From: Thermoplasmata archaeon
GTDB lineage: Archaea > Thermoplasmatota > Penumbrarchaeia > Penumbrarchaeales > EX4484-36
Assembly (NCBI GenBank): GCA_021160765.1
Contig: JAGHBW010000145.1
Span: forward strand, 1-13,823
Direction of reading: 5' to 3'
Length of the DNA stretch: 13,823 bases
Under the pieces are notes generated by a model. The model saw only the letters and a program-made list of their open reading frames with translations, was not told where the DNA came from and did not search any database. The position numbers were made by a program, and so were the translations under genes. Below are positions 7,701 to 13,048 of the stretch, in pieces; position 1 is the stretch's first letter, and each line of letters begins with the position of its first letter.

Positions 7701-8110
7701 GGAAAATCCTTGAGCTGTCAGAGAGGGGATTTTCTACAGCGGAGGTTTCAAGGAGGGCAGAGAACATCAAGGAGGCCATAGAGAGGGGGATGTTAGAGGA
7801 TTCAACCCGCATGATGGACGACCTCAAAAAAGAGATAGAATCCATTGAGAGGGGTGGAACCACAGCAGGATTTGCTGCACCAACCCCCACTGTAAGATCG
7901 GAGTCCATGAAGGCCCAGGAACTTTCCATCATAATCTCTCAGATTAAGGAGAAGATATCATTGATGAAAGAGCGTGGCATGAACACTAGCAGGTATCAGG
8001 CGGACCTCCTCAAAATGCTTCAGACTTTTAAAGAGGGAGAATATGACCAGGCAATTGAACTTGGAAGGGAGTGTCTGGGGAAGATAGAAGGGGAACTGAA
8101 GGGCCTCTGA
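4706..8110 (+). CDS. Giant cytoplasmic helical-repeat scaffold protein, family not recognised
   Basis: 1134 residues from the ATG at 4706 (an in-frame TTG at 4649 would add 19 residues but lacks a Shine-Dalgarno). There is no signal peptide, membrane segment or catalytic motif, so a cytoplasmic structural role is inferred. The chain is almost entirely helical and very rich in Lys and Glu. By eye it divides into about 15 tandem units of roughly 60 residues. Each has helix A, a loop of type G-x-[DN]-[VLT]-[SDE], helix B, a tight turn usually G-[DNEK]-[FYMI], and helix C ending before a charged break. Three units (residues 179-238, 292-351, 399-458) are close copies sharing LGGD.SPI..HI.Y and RSL.EW, joined by hypercharged linkers (239-291 and 352-398). 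The turn before helix C resembles TPR-like solenoids, but canonical TPR residues are not evident. A TATA box precedes it and a glycosyltransferase gene follows 42 bp later. A generic coiled-coil match is the main alternative. Confidence 0.85.
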   Translation: MAGDIEGERKKWLDKIEKMRKILEGKKSEGVDTSEVEGVLKAAEEALEKGDMKEFASKMKEATSRIKGLQKGPKRALKAKVPAKKVEKMEVVQALKRVKDLLDAGVAGEEVIEKAKEEFSKGQAFFREGKFPGALAALERAEAILKEAAGEREAPEEAPPKEVSPEEEKREVGEEERAIEEFFKGVESIRNLGGDLSPIEEHIKYVEGAKAAGDIKAAAETARSLMEWVNQYIETLEKKKVEKPKKKEPERKKKEVEKEELKAGEAEVEKVEEAEKEEEKEAPPSEGVPEEIETFFSKIKEIESLGGDLSPIKDHIGYVNGALSSGDTSSALEVVRSLTEWVETYLSTLKKEEGEEVKEKAEEVAEKEVPEKREEAPAEAAPEKEEEEGVKEEELKAEIEEFFSKLNKLVELGGDTSPIKEHIEYIKTSQESGNLKAAAETARSLKEWLDNYMTTIYGQKIEELKRDIEVAIGKLSSLPEVKIEEIKKRWEGVKDVGANEEGVKELTAFSEIIKGELKKALAEARKRLEEVLKGVETEERWLKERGAKVDEVKETLGEAWKSLEEGNFSAAEEVINGYVNRIREWFKNSVEREVEENIKAVEEGISTLEGMGVNVEAYQKEIEDLKGRIEENPIEAVEGLGELRRRIEEEKEKVEVGRQEALKSEIEGFKAKMDALKSEGVNVAPMERIYSLTAQAVDAGDFAKAEQLLQKLRTAYTNLVKLSYKDKIEGFKSEVEELLRYFREKDVDVDTSSVELALKNVLKAYEEGAVDDLPSLLAEGRRRLDGLKTEGYNLLYQKRMIPLLNTIRKLKEVGIDLSAIDGKVGEVKELFNSGKYTEWEERLEEVEKTVFAYDANDTLRKLREVILRLSEVGHPSAPELGKVYNDALSRYNQGDYVGSLELSKKAFEEALKAEQEASYTSLINELNGVLDKARSLSLEVSNFEEKLRNAQELWTSGEGERAKALLKETIEAASEAVRRAEALKQQKEALTAELDRLWRKILELSERGFSTAEVSRRAENIKEAIERGMLEDSTRMMDDLKKEIESIERGGTTAGFAAPTPTVRSESMKAQELSIIISQIKEKISLMKERGMNTSRYQADLLKMLQTFKEGEYDQAIELGRECLGKIEGELKGL
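5240..5419 (+). repeat. Close-copy helical module 1 of 3 (60 codons)
   Basis: Encodes residues 179-238 of the helical-repeat protein, starting IEEFF, with core LGGDLSPIEEHI and AAETARSLMEW. By hand alignment about 33 of 60 residues match module 2 and about 31 of 60 match module 3, without gaps. Codons differ widely between copies, so the duplication is old at DNA level. Confidence 0.85.
5579..5758 (+). repeat. Close-copy helical module 2 of 3 (60 codons)
   Basis: Encodes residues 292-351, starting IETFF, with LGGDLSPIKDHI and VVRSLTEW. It begins 113 codons after module 1 starts; the space is filled by a Lys/Glu-rich linker with Pro and Ala. Confidence 0.85.
5900..6079 (+). repeat. Close-copy helical module 3 of 3 (60 codons)
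   Basis: Encodes residues 399-458, starting IEEFF, with LGGDTSPIKEHI and AAETARSLKEW. It begins 107 codons after module 2 starts. After it the chain runs directly into more divergent units without a long charged linker. Confidence 0.85.
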
Positions 8111-8152
8111 TACCGCCGAATGGTGGTCTGGGGATGAGGAAGGGTGGACCAA

Positions 8153-9097
8153 ATGCGGGTGCTTCACATAAACAACATTGCCAACGTGGCAAAGATCATG
8201 AGGGACGCTCAGAGAAAGTTGGGTGTTATGGCAGAGGTTACAGCAGTTAAATGGAGGTACTCCGGCGAGATTGATCATCCAATTCCCCCTAACCCTAAAC
8301 TCTTGGCAAACGTCAAGCTGTTCATTTGGATTCTGAGAAACATTGGAAAATATGATGTTGTTCATTACCACGGCAAACCTGGGATAACAGCCATCTATTA
8401 TTCTGTTAAAAGGTGTCCCACAATTCTACATTTTCACGGCAGTGAAATAAGAAATGCTAGAAGTGTTCCATTCGTCTCCTTCGCGAAGAGGACTTTTGTC
8501 TCAACCCCAGACCTTGTTGAACCTGCAAAAAAACTGGATCTGCCGGAGGTGGAATATCTTCCTAACCCGGTCCCTATGGGCGACCTCAGCCCTGTAGAAA
8601 TAGGCCGGAGGGGGGAGGAGGTTAAATCTGGTCGCACACCCAATCTGGTCCACCTTCCTACAAATAGGTCGGTGAAGGGGACAGATAACCTGCTTCAAGC
8701 GATTGAAATATTGAGGGAGATGGGTATTGATGTCAACCTGGACATCGTGGAACATGTGGGGCCGAAGGAAGCGCTGGAAAGGATGAAAAGTGCTGATATT
8801 GTTGTGGACTGGGTCTCGCCAAAGTACAGGATTTATGGACTTGTCAGCATTCAGGCAATGGCCCTGTCCATCCCTGTCATATGCCATATAGATCCAGCAA
8901 TCTACCCTGAAAAACCTCCCATTCAGACTGTTGATGCCACTCCGGAGGGAATAGCAAAGGGAATTAAACATCTGATTGAAAGTGCTGAATCGTGGGGGGA
9001 GATTGGAAAGAGGGAGAGAGAGTTTGCACTGAAGACCCACGACTCATTAAAAATAGCCAAAAAGCTGAAGGCAGTCTATGAGGAGATCGCAGAATAG
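8153..9097 (+). CDS. GT4-like (GT-B fold) glycosyltransferase with altered donor-site motif
   Basis: Predicted GT-B glycosyltransferase transferring a sugar from an activated donor; donor and acceptor are unknown. It has 314 residues from ATG 8153; a GTG at 8144 would add three. The ATG is preferred because the protein then opens with the typical MRVLHI strand and GGTG sits at the usual distance. The N-terminal domain contains DVVHYHG and ILHFHGSE. The C-terminal domain has NRSVKGTDNLLQAI (strand-helix after the hinge), ADIVVD, then YGLVSIQAMALSIPVI, which matches the GT4 segment normally reading G-L-x-x-x-E-A-M-A-x-G-x-P-V. The normally conserved Glu is Gln (codon 8852-8854) and the Gly after AMA-x is Ser, so activity may be altered or lost. 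There is no membrane helix. It lies 42 bp after the helical-repeat gene and may be co-transcribed, and it converges on the PRC-barrel gene with a 7-bp gap. Confidence 0.85.
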   Translation: MRVLHINNIANVAKIMRDAQRKLGVMAEVTAVKWRYSGEIDHPIPPNPKLLANVKLFIWILRNIGKYDVVHYHGKPGITAIYYSVKRCPTILHFHGSEIRNARSVPFVSFAKRTFVSTPDLVEPAKKLDLPEVEYLPNPVPMGDLSPVEIGRRGEEVKSGRTPNLVHLPTNRSVKGTDNLLQAIEILREMGIDVNLDIVEHVGPKEALERMKSADIVVDWVSPKYRIYGLVSIQAMALSIPVICHIDPAIYPEKPPIQTVDATPEGIAKGIKHLIESAESWGEIGKREREFALKTHDSLKIAKKLKAVYEEIAE

Positions 9098-9104
9098 CCC
9101 CACA

Positions 9105-9350
9105 CTACTCGCTCAACGGGGCCATTATAACGACATCTTTGATGGACTTTATCTTGTTGAAGGGAAGGACTATCCTCTGCTGTGAGTCCACTCTAAACCT
9201 TGTGAGATCCACCGTTTCTGCTGGCCACACCAGTATGTGGAGAACCTTTCCGCTCTTTGTGTCCACAACCAGGTTATCTATAATGCCCAACTTAAGGCCA
9301 TCACTTGAGTAGATCTCCTTATTTCTCAATTCTTCTGCGAAGATCTTCAT
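9105..9350 (-). CDS. Small PRC-barrel domain protein
   Basis: 81 residues forming a single PRC-barrel, a small beta-barrel used in archaea as an adaptor or binding module. The pattern is visible as SSDGLKLGIIDNLVVDTKSGKV (residues 15-36), then LVWP, and a final strand pair around IVLPFNKIKSIKDVVIMAP. There are no catalytic residues, membrane helix or partner domain. Related stand-alone PRC-barrel proteins in Haloferax take part in FtsZ-based cell division, and others belong to RNA-processing proteins, so the specific role here is open. It is the last gene of the minus-strand cluster, 4 bp after the cdc48 stop. Its Shine-Dalgarno GGGTGAT (9360-9354) contains the cdc48 TGA, so translation is probably coupled to that of Cdc48. 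The spacing suggests co-production with Cdc48, possibly as an adaptor, which is inference. Confidence 0.85.
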   Translation of the reverse strand: MKIFAEELRNKEIYSSDGLKLGIIDNLVVDTKSGKVLHILVWPAETVDLTRFRVDSQQRIVLPFNKIKSIKDVVIMAPLSE

Positions 9351-9353
9351 GGT

Positions 9354-9360
9354 ATCACCC
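9354..9360 (-). promoter_or_regulatory. Shine-Dalgarno of the PRC-barrel gene overlapping the cdc48 stop
   Basis: The reverse strand reads TAC TAC GGG TGA TACC ATG. The last Gly codon and stop of cdc48 form GGGTGAT, a strong Shine-Dalgarno with 3 nt before the PRC-barrel ATG. This arrangement predicts coupled termination and initiation. Confidence 0.75.
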
Positions 9361-11565
9361 GTAGTAAACCAACCCCTTATCTCCTTTCTCCCTTTTATTT
9401 ATTCCGCCCATGAGCACCTTCTCAATCTCTCTGTACCATTTCATTAAATCGTCAGTCAACGAGGGTCTCACCTCCTTTAGGGCTTCTTCAAAGTGTTTTG
9501 TGGTGACCCTCTTTGCATTTGGGTTCTCCCGCAGCGCAAGAAGTGCAGCTTCTCTTACCAGATTCTCTAGATCCGCCCCTGAGTAACCCTCTGTCCTGCG
9601 GGCAATCTCTTTGAGGTCAACCCCGTAAAGTGGGACATCCTTAGTGTGTATCTTCAGTATCTCTTCTCGCGCATCCTGATCGGGAGGTCCCACAAGGAGA
9701 AGCCTGTCAAACCTCCCTGCCCTCAGAAGAGCAGGGTCAAGTATGTCCGGTCTGTTGGTTGCGCCTATTACGATCACACCCTCGTTGTTCTCAATGCCGT
9801 CCATAGAAGTCAGCAGTTGATTAACCAACCTCTCCGTTACCCTTGCATCAATACCTCCACCCCTTCTTGGGGCAATGGCATCTATCTCGTCCAAGAATAG
9901 TATGCAGGGAGCAGTCTGGCGGGCCTTTTTAAAGATCTCTCTTATAGCCTTCTCTGACTCCCCCACCCACTTGGATAGAACCTCTGGACCCTTAATTGAT
10001 ATAAAATTCGCCTGGCTCTCGTGAGCTACCGCCTTGGCCAAAAGTGTTTTTCCAGTGCCGGGAGGTCCATAAAGAAGAACACCTTTGGGGGGCTTGATCC
10101 CCAGCCGTCTGAAGGCTTCAGGATTAGTCAGAGGCCATTCCACGATCTCCCGCAATTTCTGCTTCACCTCTTTAAGGCCTCCAATGTCATCCCACGACAC
10201 CTTTGGTATCTCCACTAAGACCTCTCTCAGGGCGGAAGGGTCAATCTCTTTGAGGGCAGAACGAAAGTCCTCCATTGTAACCTCCATCTTCTCTAAGATC
10301 TCCGTTGGGATGGGTTTGTCCAGGTCAATACTCGGTAGATACCTTCTCAGAGCCTTCATTGCCGCTTCTCTTACCAAAGCCGCAAGATCTGCCCCTACGA
10401 AACCGTGTGTGATTTCGGATAAATACTTCAAATCAACATCCTTTGCAAGGGGCATACCCCTTGTGTGAATTTTCAGTATTTCCTCCCTCCCCTCTCTATC
10501 TGGGACACCTATCTCTATCTCCCTGTCAAATCTACCTGGCCTTCTCAGGGCAGGATCAAGATCGTCAACCCTGTTGGTGGCACCAATTACTATAACCTTA
10601 CCTCTCTCCTCAAGACCGTCCATTAAGGTAAGGAGTTGGGCTACCACCCTTCTCTCCACCTCCCCCTTTATCTCGTCTCTTTTTGGAGCAATAGAGTCTA
10701 TCTCGTCAATGAAAATTATTGCAGGAGGGTTCTTCTCCGCCTCCCTGAATTTCATCCGAAGGTTCTCTTCACTCTGGCCATAAAATTTGTTCATGATCTC
10801 CGGTCCCTGAATGGAAATGAAGGTGGCACCGGACTCATTAGCTACCGCCTTGGCAATGAGCGTTTTTCCAGTGCCAGGTGGGCCGAACAGAAGAACCCCT
10901 TTTGGTGGCCTTATACCCAACCTCTCAAAAAGCTCCGGGTGTTTGAGGGGGAGCTCTATTATCTCCCTCACCCTACGAAGCTCCTCCTTAAGACCCCCTA
11001 TGTCTTCGTAGGTCACCTGTGATATGGCCTCCTCCCCCTCCCCTACGGGCTCCTCCTTAACCTGTATTTTTGTGTCTATACCGATCTGGACTATCCCCCG
11101 GGGGGAGGTATTAACGATCTTGAAGGGAAGGGTGTTTCCTTGAAGGGCGATGCCAGGAATGAAAATGGTGTCACCTTTATGAACGGGTCTTTTGAGGAGT
11201 GCCCTTTTTATAAAGGCGTCAATGCCGCTTGCAAACTGTATTCTGGGCATCTCCTTAAGGGCAGGTGCGATGACTACAGAATCAGCATTCTTCGCATCAG
11301 CTTTGAAAACCTCAACCTTGTCCCCTATTGAGACTTGAGCATTCTTCCTAATAAGACCATCAATCCTAATTATGTCCTTCCCCTCATCCTCGGGCCTAGC
11401 CCTCCATACAACAGCTGCCGTCAACCGTTTCCCTTTAATCCCGATAATGTCTCCTGGGGAGACGTTCAACGCTCTACGGGAACGTGTTGATAGCCTTGCT
11501 TTGGAGTGGCCCACGTCGTCCTTAAGGGCCGCTTCTACCTTAAGCACAATGGATCTGTCCTTCAT
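9355..11565 (-). CDS. cdc48: Cdc48/VCP-like (VAT) AAA+ unfoldase
   Basis: Hexameric ATP-driven protein unfoldase, 736 residues from the chosen start, the usual length for archaeal Cdc48/VAT. Domains: N-terminal double-psi barrel plus clam domain (about 1-180); D1 with GPPGTGKT (228-235), pore loop KFYG, Walker B FIDEID (Glu288) and SRH RRPGRFDRE; D2 with GPPGTGKT (500-507), pore loop KWVG, Walker B FLDEID (Glu560) and SRH RAGRFDR. All catalytic elements are intact in both rings. The C-terminus ends V-Y-Y-G, a HbYX-like tripeptide as used for docking on the 20S proteasome. An ATG at 11589 would add eight residues, but the ATG at 11565 has GGAGG 7 nt upstream and the candidate TATA box lies about 44 nt before it, so 11565 is preferred. 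It is the third gene of the cluster after the J-domain and RuvC-like genes, 49 bp downstream of the latter. Confidence 0.97.
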   Translation of the reverse strand: MKDRSIVLKVEAALKDDVGHSKARLSTRSRRALNVSPGDIIGIKGKRLTAAVVWRARPEDEGKDIIRIDGLIRKNAQVSIGDKVEVFKADAKNADSVVIAPALKEMPRIQFASGIDAFIKRALLKRPVHKGDTIFIPGIALQGNTLPFKIVNTSPRGIVQIGIDTKIQVKEEPVGEGEEAISQVTYEDIGGLKEELRRVREIIELPLKHPELFERLGIRPPKGVLLFGPPGTGKTLIAKAVANESGATFISIQGPEIMNKFYGQSEENLRMKFREAEKNPPAIIFIDEIDSIAPKRDEIKGEVERRVVAQLLTLMDGLEERGKVIVIGATNRVDDLDPALRRPGRFDREIEIGVPDREGREEILKIHTRGMPLAKDVDLKYLSEITHGFVGADLAALVREAAMKALRRYLPSIDLDKPIPTEILEKMEVTMEDFRSALKEIDPSALREVLVEIPKVSWDDIGGLKEVKQKLREIVEWPLTNPEAFRRLGIKPPKGVLLYGPPGTGKTLLAKAVAHESQANFISIKGPEVLSKWVGESEKAIREIFKKARQTAPCILFLDEIDAIAPRRGGGIDARVTERLVNQLLTSMDGIENNEGVIVIGATNRPDILDPALLRAGRFDRLLLVGPPDQDAREEILKIHTKDVPLYGVDLKEIARRTEGYSGADLENLVREAALLALRENPNAKRVTTKHFEEALKEVRPSLTDDLMKWYREIEKVLMGGINKREKGDKGLVYYG

Positions 11566-11604
11566 GTCATGTCCTCCAGTGCCCTTCATACCTTAGTAAA
11601 GCCC

Positions 11605-11613
11605 CAATAAATA
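11605..11613 (-). promoter_or_regulatory. Candidate internal TATA box for cdc48
   Basis: The reverse strand reads TATTTATTG just after the TAG of the upstream gene. Transcription starting about 25 nt downstream (near 11584) would leave out the first ATG at 11589 and give a leader of about 18 nt with GGAGG before the ATG at 11565. Cdc48 could therefore be expressed independently of the upstream pair. Confidence 0.45.
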
Positions 11614-11614
11614 T

Positions 11615-12382
11615 CTATTTATCTGTATCATTTTTAACTACAGTAATCTCATTTAGTTTTCTCTCAACGGCCTCATCAATGGTGATCTCCCCCTTTAAAA
11701 CCCTTCTAGCTTCACCTCTGTCTATGGTTATTTTACCCCCACTCTTCAGCCTGCTGAGTCGTTGAACGTTCTGCACCTCTCCCTCCGTTGGATTGTACTC
11801 TTTAAAGCCCCTCCTCCCACCACTTTTAAGGGCAATCTTGATGGCAGAGAGCTCATCGCTTTTTGCACCGGGAGAGGTGGTCCCCGACTCGTCAACTATC
11901 TCCAGTTCCACCATGCCCTCAGGAATGGAGGCGAGTATCCTTTTTAGGCTGATTGGGTCCCCATGTCCTACTCGTACCTTCCAGGATCTGCCAATATAGA
12001 TTCTCATCAGGCTTTCTAAATATGGGAGAACATCCTCCGGGGAGGTTAGGGAGGCAGACTTCAGAAGAAGGCCATCACCCACCGCGGCCACACCTGGTCT
12101 GGGGCCAGGGTCTATTCCCACCACGATCTCCATATACTCTCTTTTCCCCCAAAGAAGATTGAGTGCCTTGTCTACGCACTCCTCCACACCCTCTGACACC
12201 TCCACCACCTCCATCTCTGAGAAAAGACTTCCCTCCCCGGCTCCCGTAATAATAACACTAACCTCTTCCGGGATAGAGGCCGGTTTATCCACGCTTACAA
12301 AGGGAATTCTCCTTTTTCTCAAGACGCTTACGAGCTCAAAGTAGAGTTCTGAATCCTCCGTGAATATCCCCAGCAGTTTCAT
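11615..12382 (-). CDS. RuvC/YqgF-like RNase H-fold putative nuclease
   Basis: 255 residues. The core (about 85-190) looks like an RNase H-fold of the RuvC/YqgF class: strand 1 IVVGIDPGPRPGVAAV carries the first acidic residue (D91); RVGHGD (137-142) and EIVDES (161-166; D164, E165) follow; and KSDELSAIKIAL (174-185; D176, E177) fits the final acidic helix written DAADALAIA in RuvC. These residues are the expected metal ligands, so a nuclease acting on DNA or RNA junctions is possible but unproven. The N-terminal 85 residues form a separate alpha/beta domain I do not recognise, and the C-terminal 60 residues are basic (SRLKSGGK, RGEARRVLKG), consistent with nucleic-acid binding. The start overlaps the upstream J-domain gene by 4 bp (ATGA) with GGAGG upstream, so translation is coupled. 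It may be an archaea-specific relative of the DUF460/COG2433 group; exact family is uncertain. Confidence 0.75.
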   Translation of the reverse strand: MKLLGIFTEDSELYFELVSVLRKRRIPFVSVDKPASIPEEVSVIITGAGEGSLFSEMEVVEVSEGVEECVDKALNLLWGKREYMEIVVGIDPGPRPGVAAVGDGLLLKSASLTSPEDVLPYLESLMRIYIGRSWKVRVGHGDPISLKRILASIPEGMVELEIVDESGTTSPGAKSDELSAIKIALKSGGRRGFKEYNPTEGEVQNVQRLSRLKSGGKITIDRGEARRVLKGEITIDEAVERKLNEITVVKNDTDK

Positions 12383-12903
12383 TCATCCTCCTCCTTGACC
12401 AGCTCCCCAACTACGATTCCTTCCTCAATCCCTTCCTCATTTTCCTCTTCAAGAGCCTCCTCCCCCTCCCCACCTTTAAACTCCTCCATCTCCAGTACCA
12501 TCTCAACCTCATTCTTGTCGTTCATCTCCACTCCCAGCACTTCAAAAATCATTGGCTCCTCTTTATGAAGTCTCTCCAGAGCCTCTCCAAGCCTTCCCAT
12601 TACTCCCCTTATTTCCTCTACAATATTGCTCTTTGCTTCTCCGACGAGTATGCCCTCCAAAACCTCTTCCCCATCAAGCATCCTGTTATACTGCCTTCTT
12701 TTTTCATTATCCAGAAGGATCTCCTTTGCCTTGTTTAGAAGAATCATCACCTCTTGATACTGTTTTCTCACTTCCGGGTCCAGGTCCCCAGCCCTATCAG
12801 GGTGATAGAGTTCAACTAGCCTTCTGTAAGCCTTTTTGATCTCTTTGACGGATGCATCTTGGGGTACACCCAGAAGCCTGTAGTAATCTATTATGTCTGT
12901 CAT
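12379..12903 (-). CDS. J-domain (DnaJ-like) co-chaperone without zinc-finger domain
   Basis: 174 residues with an N-terminal J domain (about 5-72): YYRLLGV opens helix I, EIKKAYRRLVELYHPD gives helix II with the essential HPD (34-36), and helix III ends in DNEKRRQYNRML. J domains stimulate Hsp70 ATPase. The Gly/Phe region, zinc-finger repeats and CTD substrate domains of true DnaJ are absent. Instead there is a helical stretch (to about 108), a small VEMNDKNEVEMVLEM segment that could pair as beta strands, and a very acidic tail rich in Glu. It therefore belongs to the class of specialised J proteins with a private C-terminal domain; the client is unknown. It is first in the minus-strand cluster and overlaps the RuvC-like gene by ATGA. 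No Shine-Dalgarno is visible before the ATG, and a TATA-like element lies about 28 nt upstream, so the mRNA may be leaderless. Confidence 0.9.
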   Translation of the reverse strand: MTDIIDYYRLLGVPQDASVKEIKKAYRRLVELYHPDRAGDLDPEVRKQYQEVMILLNKAKEILLDNEKRRQYNRMLDGEEVLEGILVGEAKSNIVEEIRGVMGRLGEALERLHKEEPMIFEVLGVEMNDKNEVEMVLEMEEFKGGEGEEALEEENEEGIEEGIVVGELVKEEDE

Positions 12904-12926
12904 CCCAGTTTTCCGTTACGTACGAG

Positions 12927-12937
12927 AAATAAAAAAA
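12927..12937 (-). promoter_or_regulatory. Candidate TATA box of the J-domain cluster (leaderless start)
   Basis: The reverse strand reads TTTTTTTATTT, centred about 28 nt before the ATG at 12903. That distance leaves almost no leader and there is no Shine-Dalgarno, which fits leaderless initiation of the first gene of the cluster. Confidence 0.45.
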
Positions 12938-12961
12938 GATAGTGGATAGTGGTTTACAAAA

Positions 12962-12974
12962 CATATTATATACC
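12962..12974 (+). promoter_or_regulatory. Candidate TATA box of the secreted protein gene
   Basis: CATATTATATACC is the best TATA candidate in the 145-bp divergent region 12904-13048. Transcription would start near 12993, giving a leader of about 55 nt that contains GGAGGTG at 13034-13040. The element is close to palindromic and could also act towards the J-domain gene. Confidence 0.45.
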
Positions 12975-13033
12975 ATAAAAAACTGTTAAGCAACTTAAAG
13001 GTAATTACAGATGTTTGATAGATGTTCCTAAAA

Positions 13034-13040
13034 GGAGGTG
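13034..13040 (+). promoter_or_regulatory. Shine-Dalgarno GGAGGTG of the secreted protein gene
   Basis: GGAGGTG lies 8 nt before the ATG at 13049. A nearer ATG at 13042 runs into TAG after five codons (MKNVF), so the gene must start at 13049 in the other frame. Confidence 0.75.
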
Positions 13041-13048
13041 TATGAAAA

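Noticed and set aside
11566..11589. Eight-residue N-terminal extension of Cdc48 from the ATG at 11589
   Set aside because: The extension contains the GGAGG that serves the next ATG and would probably lie upstream of the transcription start.
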